Positions 59,775 to 64,000 of a DNA stretch of 64,000 nt are shown here, one piece after another. Position 1 is the first letter of the stretch, and every line of letters begins with the position of its first letter. Origin of the DNA: Steromphala cineraria. Lineage: Eukaryota; Mollusca; Gastropoda; Trochida; Trochidae. The notes beneath the pieces are model-generated. The model was not told where the DNA came from and did not search any database. It worked only from the letters and a program-made list of their open reading frames with translations. The position numbers and the translations under genes are program-made. The stretch is from the NCBI GenBank assembly GCA_916613615.1, contig OU744720.1, positions 4,319,749-4,383,748 of the forward strand, read 5' to 3'.

Positions 59775-59882
59775 CATCCAAAATCATGTTTATGCATGTT
59801 TGCCTAAAGTAGTGTGGTCATAGCAGTGTGACGTCATCATGGTGTCATGACGTCTTAGCATTGTGTTAATAACGTCAAAGCA

Positions 59883-62481
59883 TAGAGTAGAGCCGTGCTA
59901 TTCGGTACAGTCGGCTAAGTTCGTACACCTCGATATTTTGCTTCGTAACGTCTCTAGTTCACTTTAAAAAATGAAAACAATAATTCCCGACCAAGCCAAA
60001 ACAATTTTGTAAACATGCCTACTTATACAGGTTGTCATTTTCTGTCAAACATTTAATAAAAATGGTGATTGGTTGAATAAGATTGGTCACGCCCATTTTT
60101 TTACCCTGACCTTCATAAGTATTGCCATTCAAGGTCGTTCATTACTTTACGCTGTTCGGGCAATTCCTTAATCAATTTGAACATTTATATAGAATAAAAT
60201 CATTGGGATAACATGTTTGGAACTTCATAAACATTCTAAAGTCATACCTGAATCAAAACACTGTATTTTAAAAACGAAATAAGACCTAACACACGTGTAC
60301 GGAATAGCACGCAGCTGAATTTACTGCTTTTGCAGGGTGCTTGTTATTCCGTACACCAATTTTCGGTTTAACCATCTCACTGCCACCAAACAGAAAATAA
60401 TTTTCACCCATAAAACGTATTTAAAAATTCATTTTTAAATGTTATTTCCAACTTTGCTTCTTTGAATAGGTTTGATTTGTTTTACAACATACATTAATGA
60501 CAGGATAGTATCAGTCTTTTTTCAGAATTTTAAAAGGAAAATGCAAAATGTTTTGCTTTTCCCTTGTTAGCTTTTTTGTATCAAATTTTAAAGACATAAT
60601 ATATGACATCTGATTTGGATTTTGTACGTATACATTGCCATATTTGATGATTTAAATTGGAAATATCTTATAAAAACCGCAATTAAAAGAGGTCAATAAT
60701 TGTTCTGCTACAAATAAAGCGTTGATATTGTCAAAAGATGCAAAACATGTTCTTCATTTGCTTGTGTATTTATATTTTATATTGAGATTACGATTGCAGC
60801 GCAAACAAGAAAAGCCTTTAAAAAAGCAAGCTTTGAGGCACCCGGTTATGTATCACTATATAGAACCAGGAGATTTAGGTGAGGGAGGACGGGGACTTTT
60901 ACTTGAATAAATTGTAGCAATCCGAGACGCATGTTCTTTGCTCTTTGCTTTGATAGTTATCAGTACACTATGTATATAGTAAAAACATCTCGTTCGTATC
61001 GCTTAAATTCCAATAATGATAGATACGTCTTCTATCTCAATTAAGATTTAAATTTTAAACATTGATACGGTAATTCAAATTTATGTTGCTTTAAAAGATA
61101 GCTGACGGTGAGTTTAATACAAGAGCCGTGCAGTGATTAATAAGAAGATAAATAGTTGCGCTAGTAAACTTTCCGGGATCCATTGTTTTCCAATACCCGC
61201 AAATTTAGTTTAAACCCGACGAATTTCCAATTGACTTTCAGGTTAATTACATGTTGCAAGAATAATTTTCCTTAATTGAGTGTTGATCGAATTACAGCCG
61301 AAAGTTTTAAAATGATCTCAGCTACAAGTCCATAATGTTCATTATGTATGATATTTAAGAATATTCTATCATACTTTAGGCCCCATGTCGATACTTTCTT
61401 CGAGAGACACCTTTAATAAATCATCCAAAACGTTATGTTTTGAAACTTGAGTTTTGAAAATGGCCTGTTCAGGACCATTTTTTCCCGTGAAGCGATGAGA
61501 TGCATTGGTTGAACGGTCATTGACATGACAAGGCGGGACATTTAGCGCTCGCGTTATAGTAAAAAAAATGAAGGAACCGAATTCCTAGTTGATAAAAAAA
61601 TGGAATGTCGTTTCCGAATGTGGAATGCCAAAAAATACATCGAATAACTACAAAACAGCTCACATGCATATGCAAAATTAATATTTATAAATGGTGTAAA
61701 CACTCATCCATATATTGTTGAAAATATACGATATATTTTACATCATAACATTATTATAATGATCAGTTTCCAAATTAAAGCTTGCCAATTATTCCGTACC
61801 ACCCACATGGTCACGAGGGTATAAATTTGCTACAGCTCTGTCCATTGGTTGTTCGAAATACCAGGATAGGCTTCAAACATATATCATTGGCTGAAACTTC
61901 TCTTTGAAGTTTCCAAGAGTAATATAGAGAGAAACTTCTGCCATTAGTTTACAATATCAACTGTTACATAACTTTGGGGTCTCTGGACCCCAAAAGCAAT
62001 AAGGTCAATATGGCATTAAGGATGGATTTAAAAATCTGTCACAGACGTTCTATGTTTACAGTTATTACGAAAATGAGGTAAATCCTCATTGTTGGTATGC
62101 TATATGGTATCAAGCAAAAGTGTTTGAGACCAAGTTGCTGAATCGTCAGATATTTAAAAACAAAAACATTGTTACATACATCTTCAAGATTCGTCTAGAA
62201 AATACCTTTAACAATCTATGTTTATTTAATAAAATGATCACCTATTTCGACAAGTGTACGGAATAGGCAGCGTTCGTGTACGGATTTACCAGCCAAGTGT
62301 GCGGAGTTTTCGTTGATACACAAAAAAAATGAATTCCCCTCTTAAAAATAAAAGCAGAATCTAATGTTTAAATCATTCAGCTTTTATAAAATCAATTAAC
62401 AGTGAGGTTGATATAAATTATTGCTATGACGTCACGAGTATTTCTTTCCTCGGGTGTACGGAAAAGCACGGCTCTACTCTA
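59883..62481. mobile_element. 2.6-kb TIR transposon, apparently non-autonomous
   Basis: The left terminus 59885-59909 (GAGTAGAGCCGTGCTATTCG and on) and the right terminus 62455-62479 are 25-bp inverted repeats with two mismatches, each flanked by TA, consistent with a Tc1/mariner-type TA target duplication. The inner part of the terminus, TGTACGGAATA(G)CACG, recurs inside at 60296-60311, 60345-60355 (inverted), 61791-61799 (inverted), 62255-62266 and 62277-62283. The longest frame is 62 codons (60722-60910) and no transposase is recognisable. It is inserted among TGACGTCA-containing DNA. Confidence 0.75.
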
Positions 62482-62562
62482 GTGACGTCGCTACTGATGA
62501 TGCAGAATCGTTTGTGATGTCATATACTTGGTGATTGCAGGGCTTGTTAAAACTCTACTATC

Positions 62563-62590
62563 AAAGTGATATCTCCTAGGAGATATCGCT
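62563..62590. repeat. 28-bp near-perfect palindrome
   Basis: AAGTGATATCTCCTAGGAGATATCGCTT reads the same on both strands except for one pair of positions; its half equals the GGAGATATCGCTT end at 56878. This looks like two element ends meeting head to head. Confidence 0.6.
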
Positions 62591-63110
62591 TGATCTTTCC
62601 AGTTTTGGATGATTAATTGGTTTCGGCTGAGTTCCTGTCCACTTGGGCGTTGGTGCTGGCGTTCCCATTCGTTTTCAAAGCATAACTCTGAATGTACTGG
62701 ACAAATCTTCACCAAATTTGGTCTACAATCTCTTCATATCATGCAGTTGTGCTTTTTGGGGGATTTAAACTTTTCTTCAAGTTCATTTTTTTTCGGCTTT
62801 TTTTTGTCAACAGTTGGACTTGGTCGTTTGGGAGGGTAGGGTCAGATTCCGGACCATAACTGAAACTACTTGACCAATCTTCTCCGAATGTTGTGTTCAT
62901 CAATTTTATATGTTTAGGTTTTCCTGGCAATAGTTTGGACTTCATATGTTTTCAAGCATGACACTTCAATAAGTATAACAAAAACTTACAGTTTATGTAG
63001 TTTTATGAAAAATATATAGTTTTTACTATAGTTTCAAAAAAAAGGAATTTTCAAAAACAAAATTCAGCTGAAAGGGTGTAAAGGGGAGACATCTGTTTTC
63101 TAGTTTATAA
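62591..63110. repeat. Degenerate dispersed repeat, no gene seen
   Basis: Two related phrases, CTGGACAAATCTTCACCAAATT (62697 on) and CTTGACCAATCTTCTCCGAATG (62869 on), each follow a CATAACT. motif about 15-20 bp upstream. This is the style of mollusc repeats with a CATAACT...CAAATTTGG consensus. No gene. Confidence 0.45.
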
Positions 63111-63119
63111 AGAATCTCG

Positions 63120-63290
63120 GAAATTCAATTCGAGGTTTCATTTGATATTCGGCGCTTTCGGCTTTGGATGAGGAGGTCCGTGGTGCGAATCCCGCCAGGG
63201 GCTCGGCAACTGTGTCTGAGGTAGAGAACTGGCCTACACGCAGTCAATTTTGGGTGCAATGCTTAATTTCAGCGTATTATAATCCATGGT
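63120..63290 (+). mobile_element. tRNA-derived SINE fragment
   Basis: GTCCGTGGTGCGAATCCCGCC contains a near-consensus RNA polymerase III B box (GGTGCGAATCC at 63182, consensus GGTTCGANTCC), preceded by GGATGAGGAG and followed by a non-tRNA body. The A box is not clear, so the head may be decayed. Confidence 0.45.
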
Positions 63291-63909
63291 TCGCTAGTTA
63301 CAGCCGATGCTCGCATGTTTCACCGCAATACATAGCCACAATTGTGTTGCTGGCTTTCTCCCTGCAATAATACTACCTGCCGCGATATAAGTGAAATATT
63401 CTTGAAAGCGGTGATAAATCCCACATCAACTCAACTCATTTGATTCGTATTTTAAGAGGATCCAAATGGTAAAACTCAAAGCTTATAAGGAAAATAATAA
63501 TTTTTAGTACCCTAAAATACGTTTTCAATAGTGAGGTCAAAGAAACACTGGACAGGTTCCCTCGCATATTGATCAGAAATAGATCTGACCTAGGGCGTAA
63601 TGGAGTAGCATGTATAGAACCTGTTGTTATTACTCTCTCGTTTGTAACTTCAGGATTCTAGAGTGTTGGGCACAGGGCCACAGGACGAGTCAAAGGGCAT
63701 TCCTATGATTCTTCCAGTTCGGTACACGGATATTCAATATCTTGTTTGAGCACATATATTTTAGATGAATGTCCAGTTCCATTTGATTGATACTTCTTTG
63801 AAGAGGACATTTTTATTTATCGGATTGATGAACATGTATATTTAGGACAATAATGTTTGATCCTTTGATATATAATGCTGAGGAATATATGATGACGACT
63901 TCTTTGTTC

Positions 63910-63960
63910 ATTGTATGCGACGTTTCGACACAGATTCTTGTGTCGTTCTCAAGCAGAGGA
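63910..63960 (-). mobile_element. Penelope-like repeat motif
   Basis: Minus strand: GCTTGAGAACGACACAAGAA, TCTGTGTCGAAACGTCGC. The hairpin CGACACA-GATTCT-TGTGTCG (63926-63945) followed by GAAACG is a motif often found at ends of Penelope-like elements in marine invertebrates. Only the terminal motif is visible near the window edge. Confidence 0.35.
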
Positions 63961-64000
63961 AGAGTAATACAGTAGGGGCATTTATGTTTAGAGATGTTAA

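Noticed and set aside
62491..62945. Minus-strand frames of 68-74 codons
   Set aside because: They translate degenerate dispersed repeats (CAAATCTTCACCAAATT-type phrases).
63164..63370. 68-codon plus-strand frame
   Set aside because: It overlaps the SINE head, including the pol III B box; no domain.

Overview
The window is 64 kb of AT-rich eukaryotic DNA, most likely from a marine bivalve or other mollusc. There are no dense open frames, ribosome-binding sites or operons. Splice-site-like signals bound very short frames. The repeats are of kinds common in mollusc genomes: a CCCCCGAATCGG...TGTCCGTC element, a CCCCCGCAA...TTGCGGGGGATATAG element with central tandem repeats, TGACCTTGACCTTTGAC arrays, TTAA-flanked and foldback MITEs, and a tRNA-derived SINE. 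The organism call is inference from repeat style. No complete protein-coding gene could be recognised.

The dominant feature is an array of three large, diverged, same-orientation segmental repeats. Unit 1 is about 4.5-18.45 kb, unit 2 about 18.46-38.15 kb and unit 3 about 38.15-53.2 kb, with a possible fourth remnant near 53.5 kb. The units align in order through dozens of blocks: 5.0 kb with 19.0 kb; 7.05 with 19.6; 7.6 with 21.05 and 40.1; 8.7 with 24.3; 9.65 with 25.2 and 46.35; 10.5 with 27.1; 11.4 with 31.0; 14.1 with 33.5 and 50.5; 15.2 with 34.55 and 51.65; 16.3 with 36.5 and 52.9. Unit lengths differ mainly through insertions, and unit 3 is rearranged.

Inside this diverged background a few short stretches are unusually constant and look like exons or regulatory sites, chiefly on the minus strand. 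The best is an 82-bp window identical in units 1 and 2 that covers the start of a small ORF with a signal-peptide-like N-terminus. Others are a putative terminal exon near 5.1/19.05 kb, a block near 9.6/25.2/46.35 kb with a good splice donor, and one near 8.7/24.3 kb. Several copies carry frameshifts or stops. I read the array as a tandemly duplicated, partly decayed multi-exon locus of unknown function, but I could not join the pieces into a gene model.

Mobile elements are layered on the array. Unit 2 carries a TTAA-flanked MITE (25.67-26.03 kb), its truncated sibling (35.0 kb), a Harbinger-like end with a NAIF1/MSANTD-type Myb/SANT exon (26.3-26.9 kb), a mollusc-type repeat (23.0 kb), foldback elements and a 23-C tract. 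Right of the array are weak minus-strand exon candidates at 54-56 kb, one resembling the seventh membrane segment of class C GPCRs. Beyond them lie an element with about seven 167-bp tandem monomers (57.96-59.37 kb), a 2.6-kb terminal-inverted-repeat transposon studded with internal copies of its end motif (59.88-62.48 kb), and a SINE and a Penelope-like motif near the right edge. A CpG-richer plus-strand first exon with a CDT1-like VTDYF motif sits at 48.5 kb, between a TGACCT array and the rearranged end of unit 3.
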